Source: Urechis unicinctus (lineage: Eukaryota; Annelida; Polychaeta; Xenopneusta; Urechidae). From it: 64,000 nucleotides of DNA. Positions within the stretch are counted from its first letter, which is position 1. Each line of letters opens with the position of its first letter. Shown here one piece after another: positions 12,988 to 24,640 of the stretch. The notes under the pieces are model-generated. The model had not been told where the DNA came from. It saw nothing but the letters and a program-made list of their open reading frames with translations, and searched no databases. The stretch spans positions 17,872,034 through 17,936,033 of the forward strand of contig CM067344.1 in NCBI GenBank assembly GCA_034190875.2. Direction: 5' to 3'. Position numbers and translations under genes: made by a program.

Positions 12988-14549
12988 ATCAACACTGGGT
13001 TGAAATACCAACAGCTTGTTGTCGGACATTGTGGAATCCATTATTGGATATCTTCATCATCCTGGATTATAAAAAACAATGATCAGCATGGCCGTCCCTC
13101 CAACTGCAGCCTACTGTAAACACTGGAATATATCCGTCAGGAATGATTGCAGGGATCTATTGCTGGAATGCATTTTCTGATACAGCAATAAGATATGCTG
13201 TAACTTGTACCGGAACAATAGACAGCCAAATCAACATTCTTTACCTTGGCATCGGTGATAAAACGCAAATATTTGACTTTCAACCTCAGATCTAGGAGTG
13301 GCTTAGTACGTTTATTGGTTTTCGAGAATTAATTGCATAGTGAAACATCCATGGTTAAACTTTACCGACGAGATTTTGAAACGTTTGCAACAAGATAGAA
13401 AAATAGTGAACTGTCATTTAATCATTACGGTGTTATGAAGGATATACGGAATAAAGTGCAGTCCATAGCAGGGATGGACATAATACTGTTCCGACACATA
13501 TATACACTGAATACTTGTCATGACACATTGGAAGCAGGAATATAATCAGGAACATAGAACCGATAAAGAGTTTTTGTGCGTAGACAACATTGTAAGCCGG
13601 CATTATAAGTGTACTTCATTTTTTCATCGGATTTTATTTTCAGTTGTTAAGCGTGTTAATCCCAAACTCCAATTTGCCTATTACTGCGTAATAACCCCAG
13701 CTTAAGGTGTTTCTGTGAATACGTCCGTTATTATGGCGATAATAAATACGCTTAATATCAGATCAGAGGATTAATTGATATATTGCCTGAGAGTTTGGAA
13801 GAACTTGACAGCTGACCATATTCTATATATTCAGTAGTGTACCCACTTTGTATGGGAAGATATAATATTTCAATTCAATGAAACAAAATGGTTTTATCTT
13901 TTCGAAGCTATGCTTATTTTGTGTTGCGAAAAACATATTACAAAATGTGCTCATGCAGGATAACAAATGAGATATTTACTTTAAACAAAATTTGGTTAAC
14001 GCCATAGGTCAAGTTTATGCTCATCTTGTTACCGAAGTAGAGTTATCCATATTGAATTCTTGATTTATGCGATAGGCTATAACACGGAACATCAAAGAAG
14101 GCCAGTGCTACCATACGCTGCATATTGCCGACAAGAAGTGTGTTTAGTACATACCAATTCGTGTCATCGATTTTAGTTTCCGGTAAGTATGCAAAGCTAC
14201 ATATCGGTGCGTTAGTACAACATATCACCCTGGTTATCCACCTCATTTAATCGAGACGCTGTGAAAACATGAGAAATAGTAAACAAGAACTCAATAAATG
14301 TAATGATAAACAGGGAAATTGCATTTGTCAGCCGGGTCACAAGTTTAATTCGTTAGAAAGTCAGTAGATTTTTCTTTACCTGTTTTTGTCTGTATATATT
14401 TTTTGGTCTCTTTTGCTTCCTCTATAATCCGTACATACTTTGGTGACTACCACACCCAAAGTCATTATTTTCTTTTTTAGCCTCCGCCATTATGTTTATT
14501 TCGTCTTGTCAAGGACAACACATCAACATAACACACTTAACTAACATTA

Positions 14550-15080
14550 AAATAAACCATTCCATTGACCTCGGGCTTCCACTAATCATCCCTTCCAAAT
14601 AGAACGTCTGCCATGGGACGTGATGCTAACCGGAGACCAACATGTGCTCATCATTGTGTGTTGCTGGAATGAATCCGTAAATAACATTGGGCGTCAAGCT
14701 CTGCGTCCATGGCAACCATGCGTAATTGCCACTTGATCGCACGACAATAATTAGATCTGCACACACTAACGTCGGCAATGGGAGAATTCATGTGTGGTCA
14801 GTGGATATTTGGAAGGGGATTTGTTGGATACCACTCTCGTGAAGCATAATTCATCCACCATAACCTTTTGTCAATGGATGGGTGAGAAAAGACTGCGTCG
14901 AAACCAGTTTCCACTGTTCCAGTAGCTCGTGTCGTGTAATTATCTACTTTGACCCTCATACTATCTTGCCAGTTGTTCTATTATATACTAGCAAGGCGTT
15001 GTTTATGCGTGCTTTGTTGCATTGTAAATCAAACTTGTGAGGTGTTTGCTATTGATGATAGGTGCTGCTACAAATGAATA
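14550..15080 (+). repeat. Rep-A dispersed repeat, copy 1
   Basis: It starts with AAATAAACCATTCCATT, shared with 27431, and contains CATGCGTAATTGCCACTTGAT, like 23790, 24522 and 27590, followed by a GCACACAC..ACG..GATTCATG.GT core. A downstream half (GTCAATGG.TG near 14872, TAATTATCTACT near 14938, GCAAGGCGTTGTTTATG near 14991) resembles 23998-24200. The right arm mirrors this copy at about 31300-31620. No coding capacity, no target duplications identified; class unknown. Confidence 0.6.
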
Positions 15081-15089
15081 AATATGTCA

Positions 15090-15440
15090 GTCGCTGTCTT
15101 TCGTATTGCTGGTTGATAATACAAAGAAATAATAATGGCGGTTACTGCAACTATTAACGGGCAGCGTTGGCTGCTGTCACCGATTATTAGTTATTTTGAT
15201 TAATATCGCCAATTATAAGTAATTGTGTAGCACTTATCAAGGACTGATACCAAAATTTAGTTGTGGTGAATGTTGCAACCAAGCATTGACAACAGCGATT
15301 GCAGTAACCAAGGATTCGTAATTGTGATTGCAATTGCCTAGGATTGATTATGGTGCTGCCACCAAGGATTGGTTATGGGGGCTGCTGTCACCAAGGATGG
15401 ATTATGGTAGTTGCTATTACCATGAACTAGTTATGGTGTT
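15090..15440. repeat. Degenerate tandem repeat of about 30 bp
   Basis: Variants of TTGCTGTCACCAAGGATTG..TATGGTG recur about ten times with irregular spacing. The same degenerate array appears inverted in the right arm at about 30770-31110, so it existed before the arms separated. A lone similar unit, TTGCTGCCACCAAGGATGAG, lies in the spacer at about 27924. Confidence 0.75.
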
Positions 15441-16170
15441 CAATTACGATCCTCATTGAGCACTCGGGTCTGTACATTTACTCTCAATCATAATAGGGTA
15501 CATTAGCAGCTTACATTAATCACGCGTTTCAATGTAATATTTGCATGATGCTTTAGGTAACACATTCACCTCAGGCAAAGTACGATCATTGCCCGGTAAC
15601 GTCACCACTTCATTCATGAAAATTAAATCCTGAGCCACCAAGTCGCTCATATTCTGGACACATAGAATATTTAGTAACTTTCTTTTGTGGACGCCTCTAA
15701 GGTAAGAGCGATAACATGATCATCCAACTTGTTTTTCTTGTATATACAAAATACAAATGCACTGCATACGAGCCTCAGCGCGTGGGATTTTGTTCGGATT
15801 TACTACTGATCGCCGGCCTGTTTCGCGGATTCAACAAAATTCCACAGTACTTATTCTTTCCCATATCACCCACGTGACCAAGCGATAACAAACATATAAC
15901 AGGAAGGTATGAAGGCAACGCCCGTTCTTCATTCACACACAAGTTCTAGATATTTCACTCGGACCCTCATACATTCCTATTAGTGTTTTGATAAGGATCA
16001 GCGTTGATAATGTTGAAATGTCCTGTCGTAGTGAGGGTTTAGTGCATCAGGTAAGTTTGATTTCTAAGACATGTATGTGGTCAGCGAATCCTCTAATAAT
16101 TCGATTGACGATTGACAGAAGGGGAAGGCTATTGAATCATCGGGGTACATTGCAGATTGAGTAGATTTAC

Positions 16171-17260
16171 TAGATTGATTAACTGTTCGTGTCCTCCTTT
16201 TGTAGATTGCCGTGCATTGACAATTACTCATGATGTCGGCAATCACCAAGGATATTTTGTGCAACCTGTGCAATATCGTAGTTAGATGCGGTAAGGTACT
16301 GGGATTCATGCGTATAATCATATGTTTTGCATTTCCGAGTTTGTTGTTATTGGGTACATTGATCTGCTTTGGCAATATCAACGTCCGTCCTTCTCGTCGC
16401 CTCACAACATACCCCAAACTCCATCTGTGTTCATCGAGCAAGACGATACAAATACCATAGTTTCATCGAGGGATGCAACTAATTAGTTTGTTTTCCATTT
16501 ATATTACGGATAATGATAGCGCGCATGGATCAAAAGAAGTGCTTGTATAATGTGGATTTACCTGATGGAGTGGTTAGACGCCCCATCGGGGTTAATCGAT
16601 TTACGAATGAAGACAATCAAGGGAAACATCCAGGACCCACCTGGGATATTGCAGCAGCTGCTGTCAATTCATAACCGTCCCAATGCTGTACAGTTTTGGC
16701 GATATCAAACTAATAACCGTTCTTTCTGTGGATCTGACTAGCACACCTCCTCATGGAAATGCATGCAGCATGGATGAATCCAATAACTATGGTGGTGACA
16801 TGAATCATTATCAGTCAATCATCGAGTCGCGCATCAATGAGATGTAACATCCTGTTTGTCCCTACAAGTATAAATAAAGATTGATTGATTGATTGAACAG
16901 TGTCATTCGTATGATCTCTCAGATCGAGTTCTTCCTAGGCCAAAATAGCCTGGCAAATCACACATTATTATACGCTGTAGAGTATTGTTTAACCTTGCAC
17001 ATCACAGTGTCTAGGGTGCGGTTCACCCTTACCAAGCATCCATTTGTACTTTATGCCTGGTTGTCTGAGAGGAAGCAACCCAGGTAATGCAAATACAGTA
17101 GTATTTAATAGTCCAAAGTTCCTCGGGATAGTTATTGCTCTTCCTGGTGTGCTTTGATCCGATCTACATAAATATTTGACATTCTTATGTCAGCATTTTT
17201 CATTGATTGACATACTTATTGTCTTAGTGCTGTAAGATTGAGCTAGAAAGAGTGAGTAAG
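16171..17260. other. Left-only segment of about 1.1 kb, probably retroelement-derived
   Basis: The right arm joins the equivalents of GTAGATTTAC (ending 16170) and AAGATTTATTCC (from 17261) with two bases between, near 30080. Inside the extra left sequence is a probable LINE or SINE 3' end, AATAAA followed by a GATT repeat at 16871-16897. Sequence after that tail is not accounted for, so more than one event may be stacked here. No clear target duplication seen. Confidence 0.6.
16800..16897 (+). mobile_element. Probable non-LTR retroelement 3' end with (GATT)n tail
   Basis: A polyadenylation-like AATAAA at about 16873 is followed immediately by GATTGATTGATTGATT. Short tandem tails of this type right after AATAAA are usual in several LINE clades and their SINE partners. 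The 5' boundary is not identifiable and no coding sequence is recognised upstream, so it is either a SINE or a 5'-truncated LINE. Confidence 0.45.
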
Positions 17261-17659
17261 AAGATTTATTCCTCGTTTCTCCAATACTAAAGAAATCTTT
17301 TCAATCGTGCCGGTCAAATACAACATCGTGATAAAAGATTACTGTCCATGGCTATTGTAAATGTACGTGCAATAGTGCATATCCCCTCGACAGGTATTGC
17401 CCCAAACCAAACGTCACAGTAGCAGAACCATGCGAGCTGTATGGTATCGATGTCGCCATGTGTTCAGCTGTAGCCTGTGGAGGCAGGTGTCCAGTGGAGG
17501 CTGCTACAATACCGTCAGGAAGTGGCTAAGAACAGAACCGGCCCAAATACAGTGGGTAGATTATGTTTATTGGTGTATTATCAATTACCTTACCTGTGCA
17601 GACAACATTAAAAAAAACGGCCGAGAAACGAATATCAAAAACCAAATACTCATTACATT

Positions 17660-17880
17660 TACATTCAAATTGTAACATTTAGCATCTTCATAAAAAAATA
17701 TTCTGACTTAAAATGGGCCGCAAAATGGCTTTTTCATCTAACATCGAATGGATCAATTTATGTTGTAGGCAGTCAGTCCGTGTTTATGCAGTACTCAATC
17801 ATTATAACCACTCTTATGTGAGCCAATAGTCAGTGCAAACAATGACGAGGACATAGGGACGATTCACGCGTTGCTGGTAA
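17660..17880 (+). repeat. Rep-A dispersed repeat, copy 2
   Basis: GGGCCGCAAAATGGCT at 17715, then TAACATCGAATGGATC and GTAGGCAGTCAGT, matches the copy at 27503 (GCCGCAAACTGGCTCTTACATCCAACATCGAG, then GTAGGCAGTAAGT). The end, AACAATGACGAGGACATAGG followed by GATTCACGCGTTGCTGGTAA, matches 23838 and 24574. It is mirrored in the right arm at about 29085-29240. Confidence 0.6.
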
Positions 17881-18288
17881 ATATAAAGATATAATTAATT
17901 CGATACTATTCTAGTGGGTCACTATTGTGTTATGTCCCGTATTCTCTTTAAGAGTAGCAATCTGCTGTCGAACATAACCATCGGTATTCTATGGTACTGT
18001 TTTTCAGTGGGTTGTATTGCTTGTGTTATTTTCTATGGTTGTCTTTCTTTTCGCTTGTGTGCAATGAATTAGATAGTTGCATGATCTGTTGCATTACAAT
18101 ATTCGTCTCTGTATCTGATGCTCGCTGTTTATTCATCAACCATTAAGATCGCTCTCTATCACAATTCATAACATGATTGAAATTTACATGAAATGAGTGA
18201 CGAGACCAGGTAAATGCTTAATTAAAGTCAAATCTCCATTAGGTTTGGAATTGATTGTTCATTAATTTGATAAGGTTTTCATTGTGCC
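17870..18288. other. Left-only segment of about 0.4 kb
   Basis: In the right arm the sequence matching up to about 17868 joins directly to that matching from about 18289 (TTGTTACCTTATGACAATCC region), at about 29062. The extra left sequence is AT-rich and has no gene or tandem structure; it may include the downstream half of Rep-A copy 2. Confidence 0.55.
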
Positions 18289-18671
18289 TTGTTACCTTAT
18301 GACAATCCCATTCATACTATTCTAGTCATGCAGCCAGATTTCTGAATTCTTTTGTCAGCATTTGTTCTAAAGTTTTGTCTGTCAGTTGTCTTTACACTTG
18401 CATCTTGCCTGATTTACCGTAACTAGGAAGGATCGCAAGTAAGCGGGTAGCATTTCACCAGAATATGTGATTAATTAGCCTGCTCATATACCATCAACCA
18501 CCAAAACACATTAATACGGCATTTTACATCGTGATAATCAATGAGTAACTAGCTACAAACAATATGGAGTGAAGAAGTTTATTTCAAAATAAATTACGCT
18601 TTATGATGCTCTTATTTGTGTAAGGATGCGTTTTTGTTAGAGTTGTTCATTCTTCAGAGCAAAACATCAGC

Positions 18672-18990
18672 GATTTATCGACAGCTATTCCTGGTGCATA
18701 CACCAGAATCAATGGCGCTGATAACAATTTGACCCTCTTAATTGGGGATAACTGTCATCGCAGTTGTTTGTCTACTTTCTTGTCATAAACAGCCAAGTGC
18801 ATGACAGTGACTGAATGTGTTAGTGAGACTGGAAGATTCTAAGGAATCAGCGACGTTTATCTCCAAAGCAAAACGGTCATGATGAATTGGCGAACCCCCC
18901 CCCCCAACCCTCAGTAGTAATCTGTTGGCCGATTTGCAATTAAATGCAAATACTTATTGCGTTCAAATGCATGTATAATATAATTCCAAT
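18672..18990. other. Left-only segment of about 0.3 kb with a C10 run
   Basis: The right-arm counterpart runs straight through near 28690, from the equivalent of CATTCTTCAGAGCAAAACA to that of TTGATAATATGACTGCTGAA-like sequence. The left copy has about 320 extra bases, including a run of ten C at 18896-18905. No gene is seen. Confidence 0.5.
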
Positions 18991-19395
18991 ACAAGCTTGA
19001 TAATATGACTGCTGAACTTTGAATGTATGATATGACCCAACACAATCGGGCTATAGCCGACAACATGGTTGCAATCTGTATCTGCAGTGTATTTTGCACT
19101 ATCATAATCTTACTAATATGACTCCGGAATACAAGATCACATCTAAACTGTTTCACCATTGATCCACACAGAAAAGGATCTGAATATTGAAACACGTTTG
19201 AAAGTGAAATTTAGTTCCCCAATATGTGCATTCAGCGCAGGGCCGCATTGCAGATTGGATCAACTATGCTTTCAGTGGGTGTAAAAATTACTATGGATAG
19301 AAATGCTTTGGTATCGTATGCAATGTAAAGGGGGGATGTATTGGTAGGTAATTAAGACGATCTTGCTTGCGTCTGTCTGACAATTGCATTATATT

Positions 19396-22300
19396 GTTAT
19401 AATACTATTTTGGCTCATACGTTCTTAAAAAGCCTCCCCCTTTAATTAGCAGCACGAGAGCCCGGGTTACATCACACCACTCTTTGGGAGGAGTGTAACC
19501 CTGATAGCAATCCTCACAGCAAGCGAGTTCACCCTCCAAGTGGACTCTTCGTGTCACGTGGGGATTGTTTTAGTCTGGCCTATCGCGGTACCCTTTATAA
19601 GGAGTCCAGATGGGTTAGTCATAGAGATTCATCTAGTCAGAGAAACGATTCGGACCGCGAGATTCCAGGGAGCTTCATTGTTGAAATTTAATAAACCAAA
19701 TAAGCATCTCTACTCCAGGACTCGCGTTAATTTCCTCTGATTAGTCCCCACTCCAGCAACTACAGGCAGTGAGTAACAGTACTATAACGAAGAGTGTGCA
19801 TAAGCAAGAAAGGCTAAGAAATACTAGCTTTACAATATCTAAACGTGATACTCAAACCATGTCATTATTATGCAGGTAAGAGCAAAATACTAATTCCGAT
19901 CATCTTGATATCGGAAGTAACCTCAAACAATATGTGTATTAACATGGCAATTGACCGTCCTCACCCAGGGCCAATGTGATGTCAAGTACCAAGAAAGCGC
20001 TCGAATCATTTTCGCCATTGGGGTTGAGAATGAATCTGGCATTAAAGTTATATACCCAGTCCTTATGTTAATAAGGTAACAGGGTATAACGAAAACGTTC
20101 ACTACTAAACACACAGTCGACGTGGAACTAACGGGAGGCTTACATTTTCCGCAATCATAAAAGCAATCATCTGTCACCTTATTCGGGTAAATGACAAGAG
20201 AACATCTATTGGCTGAATGGTTCATTAATATCAAACACCTGACCACAGATATACTGCACTTGTGCTACAACTAAACATATTGCTGCAAAACATGACAAAC
20301 ACAACCTTTAACGGCATGCTTTGTGAAGCAGAACTCTATAGACACTGCAAAACAGTAAGTTGGAGACCTGATTGCTATTTTTAAGGATAAATCGGCCCCA
20401 TAACCCCCATAATGTCATTTATTGACCAGTGACGCATGAATTATCAGTTTGACTTGTTACAATCAAGTGCTTGTAATGCATGGGCAACGCAGACACAGAG
20501 TGTCAAGGCTATAAATCGATCCGCTTGACGTTAGATGTTTAAGCTACTTTAAGGCACGTTTCAGTATAGTAAGGCTCACAGATGCAATGTTTATGAACTT
20601 GCCATTTCAAGATTGATATCTGTCAAATGCTTGTTACTGATATTCGACCTGTTTGTCCGCTGTCAGCAGTGTCGCCATTGTTGCTGTTTGAACATACACG
20701 ATGCGATCTTTGGGTCGATACTGATGTCACTGATAGAGCGCGCGTTTAGCACCTGGGTGTGGCTTGATTCCACAATAAAAAATGACTGGGAATTGGAATG
20801 ACAGGCTGCAGCCCCAAAGTCGCCTGTAGCTTTCACATGCATACAGCTACGATGAGGAGATAAGATGAATATTCAGTGAAGTGAAAATATACTGTGTTGG
20901 TGTCGATCTGACATATCCTGCAACGATAACGTTGGGTTTTTTTGCAATTTCTATAGATTTAAAGAAGAATCACACATTCCGCAAGCATTCCTTGCATTAG
21001 TCTACTGATATTGTTAGCTGCATCATTGCTATTAATGGTGTCCAAAAATATAAATCATGTGGCAAAACCAGCACTTTAGCCAGTAGCGTGAGAGGTCTAA
21101 CTACGCTCTATATCCTACTATTCTAACTGTTACTCGTAAAATACGTCTAATTAGAGTCACTTCCTTGTCTTACAAGGTTCCTATCGCTATTACCTGCTAA
21201 ATATCTACTAGAATTCCATAATAATTCCGGTCAATTTGCTGCATAACTTTTTCAGCTATTGGATATGCAGATACCCTATAGCTGATACCTGTTCGATCTC
21301 GTTCATACAGGCCATGTTCATAAACATGACCCACCGTGTGGACGATATGAAGTGCCATGCTACCATGACATATATCATGGCGATGCAATCAATGATGAGA
21401 TCAAGTGTAATTGATGAATCGCTATAATGAGGAGTACCTATCGGAATATCGCGCATGCCGATGTAAAGCATAGAGCTAAGAACCCATACCAACCCGAGAC
21501 AGTAACATCGAGTACATTTCGTCCCTCATATTCACCTGTAATTATTATTGGTTGCTCGGTTCCGATTGTCGGCTGGCAGTCAATTGGCAATAAAAGGACG
21601 CGATAAAAGGAGGGATGCTGTGGTTAACTATCAAGGTTATTATGGCATTCCCAAATTGTACGAAACGGTTTGAATCATACAGGATGGAGGTTTATGACAT
21701 GATAATTTGTATTCAGCAAAAGTAATGTGTCCGGATAATATCGAATGCTGCGCACCTCAAGCATTAATTCTATCGATGCAAATTATTGCAGATACATGAA
21801 ATAGTCGACAATGCAACTAATGTATCAGGCCGCCCATAACAAACCGCCAGCTCATCGGCAATCCCCATTTGAACATCATCAACACTTAACAACAACTGCA
21901 AGTCACAAATATGCATTTGCAATCGCTCGTTGCAATACCAATGAAAGGGAACATTCGGTAAGCTTAAGTATAGTAACATGCGAATACATTTGCATTTCTT
22001 CGATCTGTTATAAAAGATACTTGTTTTCGCTATATTTGTAAAAATGTTATGCGCTAGTAAATAATGTTTATTTTGCTTCACCATAATGATTTGTATGCTG
22101 TTAGTAAGGTCCTATAATTGTAGTTAATCGTTGAGTTGCGAGCTGTGTATGTGTGCAATGTACTGGGCATGGCCTCGAATAAGTCATGTTAATAATAAGA
22201 ATTATTTTGAATAAGTTGATATTCTATCCTATTCTACCCTATACTCGTTTAACACGTGTACAGTGTCGGTGTATCTTTCAGTGTAGTTCTGGTAATTGAT

Positions 22301-22420
22301 AACACTTGGACAAGTCTTTGCAGGCTTCGTTTGAATTGGAGCCTTATATAGACACACTTAGTCATGCAAATCATGTCATTACTGTTGCTGCATACTTCAG
22401 CATTGATACTTTTACATTAA
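19396..22420. other. Gene-free part of the spacer
   Basis: I see no gene, no tandem array and no match to the arms in this 3 kb. Frames open on both strands at 21197-21492 overlap each other antisense and have no known motif. A short AAGGTAACAGGGTATAA-like phrase at about 20078 recurs in variant form at 29044 and 41733. Confidence 0.45.
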
Positions 22421-22780
22421 GCAGCTAAAGCGCACTTGATGATGATAACCACCTCATTAAGTAGCTAAAGCGCACTTGATGATGAAAACCACCTCATTAA
22501 GTAGCTAAAGCGCACTTGATGATGAAAACCACCTCATTAAGTAGCTAAAGCGCACTTGATGATGAAAACCACCTCATTAAGTAGCTAAAGCGCACTTGAT
22601 GATGAAAACCACCTCATTAAGTAGCTAAAGCGCACTTGATGATGAAAACCACCTCATTTAGTAGCTAAGGCTCACTTGATGATGAAAACCACCTCATTAA
22701 GTAGCTAAGGCTCACTTGATGATGAAAACCACATCATTAAGTAGCTAAGGCTCACTTGATGATGAAAACCACCTCATTAA
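22421..22780. repeat. 40-bp minisatellite, nine exact-length copies
   Basis: The unit GTAGCTAAAGCGCACTTGAT plus GATGAAAACCACCTCATTAA repeats nine times with a period of exactly 40 and no indels. Copies 1-6 carry CTAAAGCGC. The last three carry CTAAGGCTC. The first copy has GCAGCTAAAG and GATGATAACC. There are no spacers between units, so it is not a CRISPR array. No open frame of note crosses it. Confidence 0.97.
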
Positions 22781-23649
22781 GCGGGCGGTAAAGTCGCTTT
22801 CCAGGCAATATTTTGACGCCTAGCGACAGCAGCATTCAACTTGAGATAAAATGGAAATCAGAATTGCTTTCTAAAAGAATGTTTGTCTGACTATTGCGAG
22901 CTTACAATATCTGAGCTTCTCTGTCTCTCTCGTCAGTTGTTCCTATTTGCAATTTGATAATGCATTGCTACAAATTACACAGCGGTGGTGGTTGTTGCTT
23001 ACAACTAAACAAGTAATATGTTATACGTAAATAAAGCTGGATTGGGGTATATATTGGGCCAATTAAATCACGAATCATGATAGCGTACATGGAAGGTACG
23101 CAGTTGATATATGTTGTGAATTTGGTTACATAATTTGCTGGTACATTCTATCAATAGTCAGGGCCAATAAACACTACACACCTGGGGGGTTGCGGCTGTT
23201 GCAGCTAATTTATTAGTCTTAAAATGCATCACAAATATGAGAAAATTTTTGAACATATTTTACTCTGGATTGTAGTATTTGTGTACGTGTTTTACTTGGA
23301 TAACAAATAACATGCTCGGGCAGTGTATTGATTCTAAGGAATGAAGGGGTAGATGCGAGCGATGGTATTAAGGAGACAAAAACCGAGGACTACTTATTAT
23401 TAAAAATCGCATCACAATAGATAGAAATTCGCGAGAAAACCCATTCAGAATAGAATCTGTACATTTACGCTAGGGTAAGGATTTGACTTCATGCGGCGTC
23501 GGCATATACTGGGATATAAAGCTTAACACCAGTAGTCCCTGTCAATATCATGTCATTGTCCGAACCACCAAAGAAAAATACATCGTCACAACACAGCCGA
23601 TGAATACTATCAAAACAAATAATCATCACACCTTTGACTTTAGTATTTC
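22781..23649. other. Gene-free part of the spacer
   Basis: Between the 40-bp array and Rep-A copy 3 I see no recognisable feature. The longest open frame is 61 codons at 23483-23668 and shows no motif. Confidence 0.4.
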
Positions 23650-24250
23650 ACCATTAATTCTAATTTAACAAGGCCCCTTCAATAAAATAGGCCGCAAACG
23701 GGAGAACAATATGTGCTCTTACATTGTTGGATCGTGGGAGTGAATCCATATATAACCTTAGCAGTCAATCTCTCTGTGCTCTCGACAAGCATGCACAATA
23801 ACCACTTGATTGCATGCCAAAAATCAGGACTGCGCACAATGACGACGACAAATGGGTGATTCATGCGTGGTTGGTGAACAGTCGGGACGACGTTTGTTCA
23901 ATATCCATTTCGTCGGTCATTGTGGGGGCTATGGTACCCATTTTCTTTGTTAATTAGCAATCAAATCTCCTAAATAACCAGTGTGCACTTATCTGTTTGT
24001 CAATAAGTGTCCTTCTATAAAACGTCCATTGTTCCAATAATGGGTTTGCAATTACCATGTCGATTACACGATGCTTTACATCAGTATTCCTTGTAGTGAC
24101 CCCATTGGTCATGCAATTATCTACTCCACATATCATAAATTTGTTAAGGAATTAACTTATATGATTGCATGGCGTTGTTCCGTGAATTTCTCTTCGTGAT
24201 CTGTTGTATTATGCATTAATATGTGTGCTATTCATTGACCACTCAGTCAA
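23650..24250 (+). repeat. Rep-A dispersed repeat, copy 3
   Basis: GGCCGCAAACGGGAGAAC at 23690, GTGAATCCATATATAACC, ATAACCACTTGATTGCATGC, then GCGCACAATGACGACGAC and GGTGATTCATGCGTGGTTGG follow the order seen in copies 1, 4 and 5. The downstream half (TTTGTCAATAAGTG, TGCAATTATCTACT, GCATGGCGTTGTTCCG) parallels 14870-15010, suggesting a full unit of at least 0.5 kb. Open frames are short and not conserved. Confidence 0.6.
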
Positions 24251-24429
24251 TAAATGCCCATTTGTCATATTCTTTTGCGAGTGGGATGGCATGGACAGGG
24301 AAAGTCATGCCACCAATTGCTGCTATATTGTCACATAGTTGACAATATTTTTCCCATCAATGTAGTTGTTAATTACATGATTAAGACTATTGTTGTATGT
24401 CAGCTAGATTATGGACAGCAAATAGCAGG

Positions 24430-24640
24430 GCTGGTAGCTGTGCTGTGCGTTCGTGGCGTTTGGGTGAATCCAATAATACCCTTGGCAACCATCCACTGCG
24501 CCCCGTGCCTCTCACCAGTGTCCATGCATAATTGCTACTAGACTGCACGCTAACGTTCCGAGCCGCGCACACAATGACCAAGACCGAGGTATGATTCATG
24601 CGTTGTTGGTGAATATGAGGGACCAATTGAACTCGAAATC
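24430..24640 (+). repeat. Rep-A dispersed repeat, copy 4
   Basis: GGGTGAATCCAATAATACCC, TTGGCAACCATCCACTGCGC, CATGCATAATTGCTACTAGA, GCGCACACAATGACCAAGAC and TGATTCATGCGTTGTTGGTG occur in the family order within 180 bases. It lies 0.2 kb after copy 3, on the same strand. Confidence 0.6.

Larger units (their letters stand above)
12988..16170. repeat. Inverted-repeat blocks
   Basis: They pair with about 30080-33440, the right arm having an extra 0.6 kb at 32395-33010. Anchors are GATCAACACTGGGTTGAAAT at 12988, ATTACGGTGTTATGAAGGAT near 13424, GATAAAGAGTTTTT near 13562, and the ATTGAATCATCGGGGTA near 16131. Identity runs from about 86% at the outer side down to roughly 80% near 15630-15900. Open frames mirrored in the two arms (for example 14043-14246 on the minus strand) do not stay intact in both, so I call no gene. 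Confidence 0.85.

Noticed and set aside
22421-22780. CRISPR-like direct repeats
   Set aside because: Units abut with no spacers and the sequence is eukaryotic in character; it is a minisatellite.
22421-22780. Tandem C/D snoRNA genes suggested by TGATGA in each 40-bp unit
   Set aside because: There is no matching CTGA box at the right distance in the unit, and 40 bases is too short for a snoRNA.
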